Of a stretch of 22,007 nucleotides of DNA, positions 13,589-19,618 are shown piece after piece. The stretch lies in the IMG/VR virus record IMGVR_UViG_3300009505_000077, positions 1 through 22,007 of that record, one strand, 5' to 3'. This DNA comes from a virus. Each line of letters opens with the position of its first letter. Within the stretch, counting starts at the first letter, position 1. Made by a program: the position numbers and the translations under genes. A model generated the notes under the pieces. It was not told the origin of the DNA. It saw nothing but the letters and a program-made list of their open reading frames with translations, and made no database searches.

Positions 13589-14239
13589 ATGGCCACAAGA
13601 CTGTTCGGATATGCCCGCGTTTCGACGTTGGACCAAAAGCTAGAGGTGCAGCATTCGGCGCTGATCGAAGCGGGGGTTCCAGAGGCGTATATCTTTGATG
13701 ATAAGAAGTCAGGCCGGACCTTGAAGCGTGACGGTCTTAACCGCGTTCTGCGCGTCATGCGCAAGGGTGACACGCTCGTAGTTTGGCGGTTTGACCGACT
13801 GGCCCGCAATGCGCGAGACCTTCTCAGCGTGACGGATGATTTGACCGCGCAAGGGATTGAGTTTCGTTCGCTCAAAGAGGGCGTGGACACGGCAACGCCA
13901 GCAGGCAAGCTGATGCTGACTATGATTGCGGCAATGGCCCAGTTCGAAAGCGACGTGAACAGCGAGCGCACCAAGGCGGGCATGGCTAACGCGGCCAAGC
14001 ATGGGCGCAAGGGCGGACGCAAGCACTACATCCTTGCCTATCCCAAGCGACTGGCGCGGTTCACGCAAATGTGGATCGATGGCGATATTCCAGACGGCAA
14101 CATGAGTGCGTCAGAGATCATTGCGGAAATGAATGAGGTTGACCCAAAGGCCCCGCGTTTGAAGTCTTTGGGCAGCTATCAGAACTGGAAGGCTAAAGGT
14201 TTTCCGGGTTTCAACGTCACACCAAAGGAGGCTGAGTAA
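13589..14239 (+). CDS. serine recombinase (resolvase/invertase family)
   Basis: 216 residues. The catalytic domain begins GYARVST (7-13) with nucleophile S12, then the RFDRLARN segment (67-74) giving the active-site arginines, and a long E-helix (about 105-137, including QFESDVNSERTKAGM). The C-terminal 75 residues carry a DNA-binding region (SASEIIAEMNEVD). Small serine recombinases catalyse inversion or resolution at short sites. No obvious flanking inverted pair was found by eye. AAGGGA lies about 11 bases upstream. It leads a rightward operon of small genes. Confidence 0.9.
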   Translation: MATRLFGYARVSTLDQKLEVQHSALIEAGVPEAYIFDDKKSGRTLKRDGLNRVLRVMRKGDTLVVWRFDRLARNARDLLSVTDDLTAQGIEFRSLKEGVDTATPAGKLMLTMIAAMAQFESDVNSERTKAGMANAAKHGRKGGRKHYILAYPKRLARFTQMWIDGDIPDGNMSASEIIAEMNEVDPKAPRLKSLGSYQNWKAKGFPGFNVTPKEAE

Positions 14240-14413
14240 ATGCCATTTTTGCCCACCGCACACGGCACTGACGTAATGATTGCGGGTGATGATGTTGGCG
14301 GCTCTGACAAGTATGGCTCGAAACAGAAATGCCCACACTGCACCAGAATGTTTGCCACACGATCCGGCATGTTGGCGCATATGGATAAACTTCATTTTGA
14401 GGAGGCTGAATAG
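14240..14413 (+). CDS. 57-residue C2H2 zinc-finger protein
   Basis: Begins at the ATG directly after the recombinase TAA, with AAAGGAGG 10 bases upstream. It contains a C2H2 finger: C31, C34 (CPHC), then H47 and H52, spacing C-x2-C-x12-H-x4-H, with a hydrophobic M/F in the expected core position. A small phage DNA- or protein-binding factor. Ends in TAG abutting the next ATG. Confidence 0.7.
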   Translation: MPFLPTAHGTDVMIAGDDVGGSDKYGSKQKCPHCTRMFATRSGMLAHMDKLHFEEAE

Positions 14414-14752
14414 ATGCCGTATGAAATAGAAAGGGGAACTGTCGTTCAAGTCCAGTTTCAGGCCGGAGATAAGCGTGGCGATTGGAACGTAGAACTTCGC
14501 GATCCGCGCAATGGCCGCCCTATAACTGCCATCACTGACCGTGAACTTGACGACGCCGTGTTCTCGGCAAACCACATGAACGACTTACGCCCGTATCAAG
14601 ATTTGCAGCAATTTCGTGCATTGAGGGCGGAAGCTGTTGAAGCCCACTTTCGAACCTGCGCGCGCAAGCTGATAACTCAAATTGAAAGCTGCGAGGGTTG
14701 GGATGAATGGATGGACAGACTGTCACAAAAGGAGCCAACCGATGGCACGTAA
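14414..14752 (+). CDS. hypothetical phage protein
   Basis: 112 residues with Shine-Dalgarno GAGGAGG. The N-terminal half reads as beta strands (TVVQVQFQAGDKRGDWNVEL) and the second half as helices (LQQFRALRAEAVEAHFRTC). No known domain. It overlaps the next gene by 11 bases. Confidence 0.65.
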   Translation: MPYEIERGTVVQVQFQAGDKRGDWNVELRDPRNGRPITAITDRELDDAVFSANHMNDLRPYQDLQQFRALRAEAVEAHFRTCARKLITQIESCEGWDEWMDRLSQKEPTDGT

Positions 14753-14999
14753 GCGGCCCAGAGTATTTGCAGGGCTTACATGGCCCCAAGTTTGCTTTTT
14801 GCGCGATGTCGCCTGTGGCGTGAAGTACATTTCGGCGAACGGCAGAGAGCCTTGGTCTTTGTCTAAGCGATCAGTCCCTCTCATTGAGATGACACGCAAC
14901 GGCTGGGCGCTGACAAGCACTGGTCAGGATGTGTGGATTGCAATGCAGTATTGGCGACCTAATAAATTCAACACCCACAATCAGGAGCCGAAAGCATGA
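14742..14999 (+). CDS. hypothetical phage protein
   Basis: 85 residues from ATG 14742, preferred over a reading from 14682 because AAAAGGAGCC lies just upstream. Contains LTWPQVCFLRDVACG and a C-terminal TSTGQDVWIAMQYW; possibly a winged-helix-like fold, but not recognised. ATGA overlap with the next gene. Confidence 0.65.
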   Translation: MARKRPRVFAGLTWPQVCFLRDVACGVKYISANGREPWSLSKRSVPLIEMTRNGWALTSTGQDVWIAMQYWRPNKFNTHNQEPKA

Positions 15000-15211
15000 A
15001 CGATAAAGACCTAGACAAAGTGTTTTCCCAGATGTTTGAGGCGATGCGCCCAGCACTCGGTCGTGCGTACACCCACGCGAAAGAGGTTGGCATTGGATGG
15101 ATGCGGGTAACGGTCAACGAAGACACCGGAATGGTTGAGGTCGAGAACCCACACCCCTCTGAGGTGTGGGCGTGGAGTGACGTCAACATCGATAATAAGG
15201 AGGCAAGCTGA
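14996..15211 (+). CDS. hypothetical phage protein
   Basis: 71 residues; coupled by ATGA and preceded by AGGAGCCGAAAGC, a leader text repeated before several genes here. Ends in an acidic tail (NPHPSEVWAWSDVNID). Function unknown. Confidence 0.65.
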   Translation: MNDKDLDKVFSQMFEAMRPALGRAYTHAKEVGIGWMRVTVNEDTGMVEVENPHPSEVWAWSDVNIDNKEAS

Positions 15212-15411
15212 TGACGCCTAACCAGATTTCATCTTTCGTCGCAAATGCGATGTGCTGCGAAAATTGCGGAGAAGTATTTGACAGCGTAAGCCACCCACAT
15301 GTTGATGACGATTGTCCAAAAAAATATGCCCTTTGGGAATCCGCAGACCAAGAGCAGATTGCCGCAAGGCTTCACCGCATGTTGATTGAATCAAAGGAGC
15401 CGAAAGCATGA
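15211..15411 (+). CDS. small zinc-ribbon-like protein
   Basis: 66 residues with a probable metal site: C15, C16, C19 (CCENC), then H28 and H30 and C35 (HPHVDDDC). Helical C-terminus (DQEQIAARLHRML). Starts at the ATG sharing one base with the previous TGA. Function unknown; perhaps a small DNA- or RNA-binding accessory. Confidence 0.62.
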   Translation: MTPNQISSFVANAMCCENCGEVFDSVSHPHVDDDCPKKYALWESADQEQIAARLHRMLIESKEPKA

Positions 15412-15599
15412 GACACCCCGCACAAGTCACGTTGTGGCAAGCGCACGAACACGCCAAGGCGGAAGTCACTAAGCAGATTGGTGACAAGTGGGTTCCGGCC
15501 CGGCCTCTAGGTTTCCAGTCTTTCGGATCACGCGTCAAACTGGCGTGGATGGTGTTCACTGGCAAAGCTGACGCGCTTATCTGGCCAGAGGGTCAGTGA
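15408..15599 (+). CDS. conserved small phage protein
   Basis: 63 residues, ATGA-coupled, with the leader AAAGGAGCCGAAAGC directly before the ATG. The segment ARPLGFQSFGSRVKLAWMVF, then TGKADALIWPEGQ at the end, matches a small protein I recognise as frequent in phages of proteobacteria, without a known function. Confidence 0.68.
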   Translation: MRHPAQVTLWQAHEHAKAEVTKQIGDKWVPARPLGFQSFGSRVKLAWMVFTGKADALIWPEGQ

Positions 15600-15634
15600 T
15601 GAATATCAACATTCACACAAAAGGAGCCAAAGCC

Positions 15635-15934
15635 ATGATCCCGATAATGGATGATCCGCTTGGAAAGCATTGGGATCAACCTGCCGACATCATGCAGGCC
15701 CCTATGGACGAAAAGACAATCCTTCTCAGGCCAGATCAGTTTCGCGACCTTTGCGATTATTCAGCCAGCCTGCCAAGCGGTGTGTACCCCGGCAAGTGCT
15801 GGAAGTCTCAAGACAAACGCGGGTGGTTTATTCGCTGGTATGGTGAAGAAACCCCGGAGGGCAATTGTCAGGTCAACAACCGCGATATTGAGGTTGTGGA
15901 AAACACCCCTACACCAAAGGAGTCAAAAGAATGA
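15635..15934 (+). CDS. hypothetical phage protein
   Basis: 99 residues from ATG 15635, chosen because AAAAGGAGCCAAAGCC sits directly before it; in-frame alternatives at 15599 (ATG) and 15596 (GTG) would add 12-13 residues. Contains SGVYPGKCWKSQDKRGWFIRWY and a proline/threonine tail. Function unknown. ATGA overlap with the hydrolase gene. Confidence 0.65.
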   Translation: MIPIMDDPLGKHWDQPADIMQAPMDEKTILLRPDQFRDLCDYSASLPSGVYPGKCWKSQDKRGWFIRWYGEETPEGNCQVNNRDIEVVENTPTPKESKE

Positions 15935-16302
15935 CCCCACTATTCTGCATGGCCGCAGCCATCTACTTCGAGGCGCGTTCTGAGCCGCTGGATGCGCAGG
16001 TGGCTGTTGCTGGTGTTGTGTTGGAGCGCGTAGCCCATGACAAGTACCCTGACGACGTGTGCGGCGTCGTGTTCCAGCACAAGCAGTTCAGCGCGTTCAA
16101 CGCTGGGCTACCTGCTATCCGCAACTACGCGGCGTGGGCTGTCAGCGAGAACGTTGCCCAGATGGTTCTTGACGACCCGCAAAGCATCATGCCAATAGTC
16201 GGGGCGACACACTATCACACAGAGGATGTGATGCCGTACTGGGCCGGACAGTTTGAATATCTTGGTCAGAGCGGTTCGCATCTGTTCTACCGAGGGTTCT
16301 AA
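15931..16302 (+). CDS. SleB-like cell-wall hydrolase
   Basis: 123 residues of the Hydrolase_2/SleB family, transglycosylase-like enzymes that cleave peptidoglycan. The signature AAIYFEARSEP (9-19, catalytic E14) is followed by AVAGVVLERV, YPDDVCGVVFQHKQFSAF (39-56), GATHYH and a final GSHLFYRGF. Length is that of the bare catalytic domain. No classical signal peptide; the N-terminus is only mildly hydrophobic. A second lytic enzyme beside the amidase at 19010; its distance from holin and spanins leaves its role (lysis or DNA entry) open. Confidence 0.85.
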   Translation: MTPLFCMAAAIYFEARSEPLDAQVAVAGVVLERVAHDKYPDDVCGVVFQHKQFSAFNAGLPAIRNYAAWAVSENVAQMVLDDPQSIMPIVGATHYHTEDVMPYWAGQFEYLGQSGSHLFYRGF

Positions 16303-16569
16303 GTGACCGAGCAAGAGCAGGAAGCCATCAACGAATGGCTCAAGAACAATAAGCCTACCGTCTATCCGATTGGGCATAGCGCGATCTGGGATGAGTTTGG
16401 CAACAAAAGGGCCGGTCTGAAATTCAGGCTGGCCTCAACTGCAAAACGCATCCGCAAGGTCAGAGGGCATCGCTTCATGTCCTACGTGCAGTTAAGCGAA
16501 AGACTATCCGTAGATGCTGACGAGATCATGGAAACCTGCAAGAAGCACAATATCCAAGTCAACGAATAG
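16303..16569 (+). CDS. hypothetical protein, possible HTH
   Basis: 88 residues starting at GTG directly after the hydrolase stop (TAAGTG). The C-terminal part (SYVQLSERLSVDADEIMETC) could be a helix-turn-helix. It ends one base before the convergent methyltransferase gene. No clear family. Confidence 0.6.
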   Translation: MTEQEQEAINEWLKNNKPTVYPIGHSAIWDEFGNKRAGLKFRLASTAKRIRKVRGHRFMSYVQLSERLSVDADEIMETCKKHNIQVNE

Positions 16570-16570
16570 G

Positions 16571-17083
16571 TTATCTACCGTAGAACACGGTGTCAGCTTC
16601 AGTCGCATCGAACAAGTACCACGCGCTGTCGTCCTTACCTGTCATCTTACTACCCTCAATCCATTTCACACGACCAATCGTGACGATCTTGTGGCAGAAC
16701 GGCAAGTGCGCCTTCGCTTGCTTGGTGAACATCCAATTTGCATCGAAAAGGAACCAAGTCGGTGCCAGTACCCTGAAATGCTGAATGGCCGGGTGCAGTA
16801 TCTTTCGATCCCAAGGTGGATTGGTCAGCACGTATTTTGCCGACACGTGCGGTATGTCGAACATATCCCGCTTGTAGATGCTGTGATCTTGAGGCTCGAT
16901 GTCGCAGGCGTATGCGCAGCGATACCCGTGGCTCTCCAAGTGACGCACAAGCGTACCCTCGCCAGCGCACGGCTCAATGAACGTAGATGTCTCTGGCAGA
17001 TGCGGCAACAGCGGGCTGACGCAAGACATTGGTGTCTTGTAGTAGTCGCGCTCATTGCGCACGAAATTGCTCCGCTTACCCAT
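16571..17083 (-). CDS. SAM-dependent DNA methyltransferase-like protein
   Basis: 170 residues from ATG 17083 (the longer TTG start at 17110 would add nine residues). It has motif I FIEPCAGEGTL (35-45), an acidic DIEP after strand 2 (61-64) and the catalytic-type TNPPW (87-91), a variant of the NPPY/DPPY motif of amino-methylating N6-adenine or N4-cytosine enzymes. No separate target-recognition domain is evident. A phage DNA modification enzyme is the best guess. It overlaps the HTH gene stop by eight bases. Confidence 0.8.
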   Translation of the reverse strand: MGKRSNFVRNERDYYKTPMSCVSPLLPHLPETSTFIEPCAGEGTLVRHLESHGYRCAYACDIEPQDHSIYKRDMFDIPHVSAKYVLTNPPWDRKILHPAIQHFRVLAPTWFLFDANWMFTKQAKAHLPFCHKIVTIGRVKWIEGSKMTGKDDSAWYLFDATEADTVFYGR

Positions 17084-17258
17084 GCAGTAGCCTATCGACC
17101 ATATCCTCAATCTCGCGTGTATTGAGGAACTTGATTTTGTGCTGGGATGCTACGACGGAGATGCACTTCGGCGTTGTGCCGAGTTCCTCCGCGATGCGCG
17201 ACGGACCCCAGTGCGGGTATAGCTTGAGCAGCTTGCGTATTCTCTGGTGTAATTTCAT
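17076..17258 (-). CDS. small HTH protein
   Basis: 60 residues. KLYPHWGPSRIAEELGTTPKC forms a helix-turn-helix, with a second helix (SVVASQHKIKFL). AAGGTG lies seven bases before the ATG. It likely regulates the short leftward operon or its divergent neighbour at 17335 (inference). The region between contains a small dyad at 17287-17299. Confidence 0.7.
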   Translation of the reverse strand: MKLHQRIRKLLKLYPHWGPSRIAEELGTTPKCISVVASQHKIKFLNTREIEDMVDRLLHG

Positions 17259-17334
17259 ACCGACACCTTAAATAATTCTTGACCATTTGCCAAGGGCAAG
17301 TTAACAATGTGTTCAAGGTAATAAGGAATCAGAA
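17259..17334. promoter_or_regulatory. divergent intergenic region with TTGCC/GGCAA dyad
   Basis: TTGCC-AAG-GGCAA (17287-17299) is a perfect short dyad. TTGACC at 17279-17284 could be a rightward -35, with TAACAA at 17302-17307 as a poor -10 at 17-base spacing; the dyad would then lie in the spacer, as a repressor site would. Evidence is weak. AAGGA precedes ATG 17335. Confidence 0.4.
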
Positions 17335-17631
17335 ATGTTAGCACATGTCCACTTAACACGAGTCGTCAACGAGCCAGACAAAAAGTATGGCTTTGGTCTA
17401 CTTGATGATGGCACTGATGTGTATATCCCAGGTGCTGCGATCTCATCGTTCGATATGTCTATTGACGATGTTGGTGGCCGAGAGAAGGCAGCGCTCATCC
17501 CAGACCCGTCTAATCGCACTGGGTACATTGTCACCACTTTCTTGGATGACGACAGTAAGGAGTGCGCAGAGCTTCGTGACGAGGTTGAGCGTTTGCGCGA
17601 ACTTCTGGAAGCGAATGGGGTTGTGGCATGA
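17335..17631 (+). CDS. cold-shock-like OB-fold protein with coiled-coil tail
   Basis: 98 residues. KKYGFGLLDDGTDVYIPGAAI (about 16-36) resembles the cold-shock RNA-binding signature (K-x-GFG ... DVF-x-H), followed by beta-like text and a C-terminal leucine/glutamate coiled coil (ECAELRDEVERLRELL). A nucleic-acid-binding role is inferred; this is not a typical full cold-shock domain. ATGA overlap with the next gene. Confidence 0.6.
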   Translation: MLAHVHLTRVVNEPDKKYGFGLLDDGTDVYIPGAAISSFDMSIDDVGGREKAALIPDPSNRTGYIVTTFLDDDSKECAELRDEVERLRELLEANGVVA

Positions 17632-18077
17632 CTGAGCAAGACACAGACAGGCTGCTTGACCGCATCGAAGAACTAGAAGCCCAGCTTGCCAAGGTTACGG
17701 TGGAACGGGATGAGCTAGACGCTGCAATCAAGCGGCAGGCTGGCGCGGCAAGGACCCTGCGTCAATACACTTTATCTGAGGTTCAACACATCAAGGACAA
17801 CGAGCGCAAAGAGTACGTCGCAACACGCACCCTTGATAGTGAGCGGCAGGCAAATGCAATCCTTACCGACGAACTAGAAACCTACCACGCTGCCCTCCCC
17901 CGCGTGTATCGTATGGGGCTGGAAGATGCGGCTACTGTCATGGACCACCGCGCATATGGTTGCAGAATTACTGTAGGGATGGACCCACAAGGGCAGTGTG
18001 AGGGTGGGGCAGAGGACATCCGCGCCATTCGCACACCCACAGACCTTGTGGAACGGGCAATGAAAGAATCCCCCTAA
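17628..18077 (+). CDS. coiled-coil hypothetical protein
   Basis: 149 residues. Residues 5-40 form a clear coiled coil (LLDRIEELEAQLAKVTVERDEL), then helical segments and a C-terminal region with two cysteines. It may pair with the coiled-coil tail of the preceding protein. A CCCCT-AAC-AGGGG hairpin overlaps its stop codon (18071-18083). Confidence 0.65.
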   Translation: MTEQDTDRLLDRIEELEAQLAKVTVERDELDAAIKRQAGAARTLRQYTLSEVQHIKDNERKEYVATRTLDSERQANAILTDELETYHAALPRVYRMGLEDAATVMDHRAYGCRITVGMDPQGQCEGGAEDIRAIRTPTDLVERAMKESP

Positions 18078-18220
18078 CAGGGGTCAGTCCATCCAAGTAA
18101 GACACGCGGCCTAAACCACCTAAGCGCAGTCGTTGCTGTGCCGTGACACCACTTGGTTTGTGGCCCTTCCGGCGGGTAGGGGTTGGATGACACCCGCCAA
18201 TAACAACGAAGGGAAGCGAA
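18078..18220 (+). promoter_or_regulatory. structured leader region before 18221
   Basis: No ORF fits in these 143 bases. Several stems are visible: CCCCT/AGGGG (18071-18083), CCAC/GTGG (18149-18163), and GGCGGGT/ACCCGCC (18171-18177 with 18192-18198). The loop of the last contains TTGGATG (18183-18189), complementary to CATCCAA at 18090-18096, which would form a pseudoknot. The Shine-Dalgarno GAAGGGA follows. A leader RNA or remnant of a lost gene are both possible. Confidence 0.4.
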
Positions 18221-18415
18221 ATGACAGACGCAATCAACGTGCATATTTATGATGTGCCATATAAGGACAGGTATCACGCAATGGACTGCGCAGAGCATTT
18301 TGCCAAGCAATATCCAGATCGCGTAGGTGTAAGAAATCTCTGCGTATATGAACAGACCATCGCAGTATATCGCACAAAAACTGGCCGCATTGTTGCGCGC
18401 GGTGTATCGCCATGA
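18221..18415 (+). CDS. small hypothetical protein
   Basis: 64 residues with Shine-Dalgarno GAAGGGA. MTDAINVHIYDVPYKDRYH ... AVYRTKTGRIVARGVSP looks like a compact alpha/beta protein, no family recognised. ATGA overlap with a 37-codon ORF downstream. Confidence 0.6.
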   Translation: MTDAINVHIYDVPYKDRYHAMDCAEHFAKQYPDRVGVRNLCVYEQTIAVYRTKTGRIVARGVSP

Positions 18416-18525
18416 CCATACGCAGAACCACACTATGCGCCCACAGCGGCTGCAAGAAATCACTCAGGGCAGACTACGGAATCAAGAACGCCCACTCAGG
18501 ACAGGTCAAGCTGAAGTCGGCGTAA
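18412..18525 (+). CDS. 37-residue basic hypothetical peptide
   Basis: Coupled by ATGA to the previous gene. Basic, with two cysteines (TTLCAHSGCKKS). Its last 52 bases overlap the 3' end of the convergent o-spanin gene, which lowers confidence, though such antisense overlaps occur in compact phage genomes. Confidence 0.4.
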   Translation: MTIRRTTLCAHSGCKKSLRADYGIKNAHSGQVKLKSA

Positions 18526-18698
18526 GCCTCTTGTATCTCATCTTGCGTCTGCTCCGTATCACTGCGCGATCTTGTTGGCAGGCTCTCTCCCCAGATGCGG
18601 CAGATCGCGCTCTCAGTCGCGCCTGTATCCTGCGTCGTCGAGTTCACGCATCCGCTCATCACGACCACGACTAACGCGCACACTAATGTCTTGGGCAT
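18474..18698 (-). CDS. Rz1-like outer-membrane spanin lipoprotein
   Basis: 74 residues with a lipoprotein signal: MPKT, hydrophobic LVCALVVVVMS, then lipobox GC with C17. The mature part (AICRIWGES ... DTEQTQDEIQEAYADF) resembles phage Rz1-type lipoproteins. It begins inside the i-spanin gene in another frame and extends beyond it, the classic overlapping Rz/Rz1 layout. Predicted to sit in the outer membrane and join the i-spanin to fuse membranes at lysis. Confidence 0.75.
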   Translation of the reverse strand: MPKTLVCALVVVVMSGCVNSTTQDTGATESAICRIWGESLPTRSRSDTEQTQDEIQEAYADFSLTCPEWAFLIP

Positions 18699-18831
18699 TT
18701 TCTAAATCCTCTTGTACGGCTTTTGTACGTGCGTCATCAGCGCCTTTGCGTTCACGCATTGCGCCGAAGCTGAAGATAGCGATCAAAGCCGCTAGCACAG
18801 CCGCGCCGTACAGCTTCAGGCGCAGCATCAT
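18613..18831 (-). CDS. Rz-like inner-membrane spanin
   Basis: 72 residues: an N-terminal membrane helix (about 8-24, GAAVLAALIAIFSFGA) followed by a charged helical periplasmic domain. Shorter than lambda Rz. Starts by ATGA overlap with the holin and contains the start of the Rz1-like gene. Third gene of the lysis cassette. Confidence 0.72.
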   Translation of the reverse strand: MMLRLKLYGAAVLAALIAIFSFGAMRERKGADDARTKAVQEDLENAQDISVRVSRGRDERMRELDDAGYRRD

Positions 18832-19013
18832 GTGACTAGACCTTTGCGCTTTGCATAGGCGTAAGCGACCTCTGTGATGAATCCGAGCAGCGCACCTGCA
18901 ATCAGCACAAGGTCTGGCATCAGGGTGGCGGCATCACCTTGGCTCATCAGGCCATAGGACACCATCAAACCAGAGGCGTATCGTGCGATGATACGAGAAA
19001 GTGGACCGATCAT
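18828..19013 (-). CDS. holin
   Basis: 61 residues with two hydrophobic segments (about 11-24 and 32-51) and a basic C-terminus (AYAKRKGLVT), a family often found beside phage amidases. Overlaps amidase and i-spanin genes by ATGA on both sides. Predicted to form the membrane lesion that releases the endolysin. Confidence 0.75.
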   Translation of the reverse strand: MIGPLSRIIARYASGLMVSYGLMSQGDAATLMPDLVLIAGALLGFITEVAYAYAKRKGLVT

Positions 19014-19564
19014 TTCTTTGCTCCTTTAAGCAGTGCCGCGAAAAACTTGCCGATGGCAGCGAACGGGCTTTGTGGCTTTTCTGGTTTTTGCGCATCGCGT
19101 ATCTTCTGGCGCAGCATATCACCAGCGTCCGTGGGGTAAGCAGCTTGCATCATTCCCGGCAACCAGTTGGTGTCCCACTTGCCCCGCTGCTTGACGCCAA
19201 GATTGCCCTCAACCTCCGCATGGGTCAACACAGTCTGAGGCGTGACTGTGATGTCATACTGCGCACACAGATCGGCCACAAGGCGCACCATAGCACCGAC
19301 CTGCCTGTCGGTGATCGGATACTTGCCAGCGTTGAACGGACGCTCTACGGCCCCGTACATGGCCGCAACAGCAACACCGATGGAGCCTGTGTTGAGGCCG
19401 CGTGTGTGCGCTGCGTAGACGGTGGATGTGGTCTCGTTGGCCTCTGGCGGCAGATCACCATGAACAACGCGCCCAGTGCCTTCTACAATGAAGTGGTAGT
19501 GCTTTTTGTCCAGTTTACTGGCCGCGTAAGCGCCTCCAGTCCAATGTAATATGATTCTTTTCAT
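19010..19564 (-). CDS. N-acetylmuramoyl-L-alanine amidase (endolysin)
   Basis: 184 residues from ATG 19564, preceded by GGAG; a GTG at 19588 would add eight residues. It is an Amidase_2/PGRP-type zinc amidase cutting the bond between muramic acid and the peptide stem. RIILHWTGG gives H7, LTHAEV gives H115 and GKWD gives D131 as likely zinc ligands. The C-terminal 40 residues are basic, with a hydrophobic patch. No signal peptide; export through the adjacent holin. First gene of the lysis cassette. Confidence 0.87.
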   Translation of the reverse strand: MKRIILHWTGGAYAASKLDKKHYHFIVEGTGRVVHGDLPPEANETTSTVYAAHTRGLNTGSIGVAVAAMYGAVERPFNAGKYPITDRQVGAMVRLVADLCAQYDITVTPQTVLTHAEVEGNLGVKQRGKWDTNWLPGMMQAAYPTDAGDMLRQKIRDAQKPEKPQSPFAAIGKFFAALLKGAKK

Positions 19565-19618
19565 CACTAATGCTCCGTCAGGTTTCACGCGAATACTAAC
19601 ACGATGCGAGTGATTACT

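Noticed and set aside
16514-17125. 203-codon rightward frame opposite the methyltransferase-like gene
   Set aside because: The minus strand encodes EPCAGEGTL and NPPW motifs; the plus frame has no recognisable features or ribosome-binding site.
18171-18199. Hairpin ending in GCCA, resembling a tRNA acceptor stem
   Set aside because: Only 14 bases lie between the arms and no anticodon or T-arm can be formed, so it is not a tRNA.
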